Positions 6,021 to 6,204 of a DNA stretch of 6,204 nt are shown here, in pieces. This DNA comes from Planctomycetaceae bacterium (GTDB lineage Bacteria > Planctomycetota > Planctomycetia > Pirellulales > Pirellulaceae). The stretch is from positions 1 through 6,204 of the forward strand of contig JAHEAM010000238.1 in assembly GCA_024642765.1 (NCBI GenBank), in the 5' to 3' direction. Every line of letters begins with the position of its first letter. Within the stretch, counting starts at the first letter, position 1. Both the position numbers and the translations under genes were made by a program. The notes beneath the pieces are model-generated. The model had not been told where the DNA came from and made no database searches. It saw nothing but the letters and a program-made list of their open reading frames with translations.

Positions 6021-6204
6021 ATGACGACGATTGCCAATCCATCACTTAAAATCATGAAGAAGCTTTCGCCGCGTCGCAATTCGACCGAGGCAACGAATCT
6101 CGATGAGCTTGTTCAAGAACAGCTTTATCATTTTGGCATTGAGCCCAACAGTGAATACGGCCAGTGTTTAATCAAGGTCACAGAGCGGATGTACGAGAGT
6201 GCTG
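6021..6204 (+). CDS. hypothetical protein, 5' part only, cut by window edge
   Basis: An open frame runs from the ATG at 6021 to the window edge: 61 codons and no stop. I do not recognise the family. The visible part begins MTTIANPSLKIMKKLSPRR, a basic stretch with no hydrophobic core, so there is no obvious signal peptide. From about residue 26 it becomes acidic and probably helical (LDELVQEQLYHFGIEPNS), then EYGQCLIKVTERMY, which suggests a soluble cytoplasmic protein. The gene diverges from asnB. The Shine-Dalgarno is weak (GGGAA, about 6 nt upstream). In-frame GTG (5964) and TTG (5955) codons are also open, as the nearest upstream stop is at 5934, so the true start could be earlier; ATG is the simplest choice. 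That it is a gene at all rests on the open frame, plausible composition and divergent position. Confidence 0.6.
   Translation, partial: MTTIANPSLKIMKKLSPRRNSTEATNLDELVQEQLYHFGIEPNSEYGQCLIKVTERMYESA

Overview
The window looks like chromosomal DNA of a planctomycete, probably of the Pirellulaceae type. The main reason is a gene pair that is a hallmark of that phylum: a large exported protein with the architecture PSCyt1 - DUF1549 (PSCyt2) - LamG - DUF1553 (PSD1), followed 8 nt downstream by a DUF1501 protein with a Tat-type signal. Base composition looks roughly balanced by eye. I see no insertion sequence, tRNA, rRNA or CRISPR array.

Layout. Three genes lie on the minus strand, read from right to left. 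asnB (4162-5829) encodes a complete 555-residue glutamine-hydrolysing asparagine synthetase, closely collinear with the Escherichia coli AsnB type. After a 103-nt gap comes the 1040-residue cytochrome-like/DUF1549/LamG/DUF1553 gene (936-4058). The DUF1501 gene starts at 927 and runs off the left edge after 309 codons. On the plus strand, diverging from asnB across a 191-nt spacer, an unrecognised gene starts at 6021 and runs off the right edge after 61 codons. No gene-free stretch exceeds 191 nt.

How the genes fit together. The two left-hand genes almost certainly form one transcription unit and encode an exported pair. Such pairs are very abundant in planctomycete genomes and are commonly proposed to take part in polysaccharide or sulfated-glycan breakdown, but their biochemistry is not established. 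asnB is a cytoplasmic amino-acid biosynthesis gene. Its placement upstream of the pair may be coincidental, although no convincing terminator separates them. The 191-nt divergent spacer holds a clear Shine-Dalgarno for asnB, a plausible asnB promoter and a nested palindrome that could be an operator.

I found no clearly new multi-gene system. The points most worth following are the exported pair with its LamG insertion and two CxxCH motifs, the nested palindrome at the asnB promoter, an 18-bp perfect palindrome inside the DUF1501 gene, and the unrecognised gene at the right edge.
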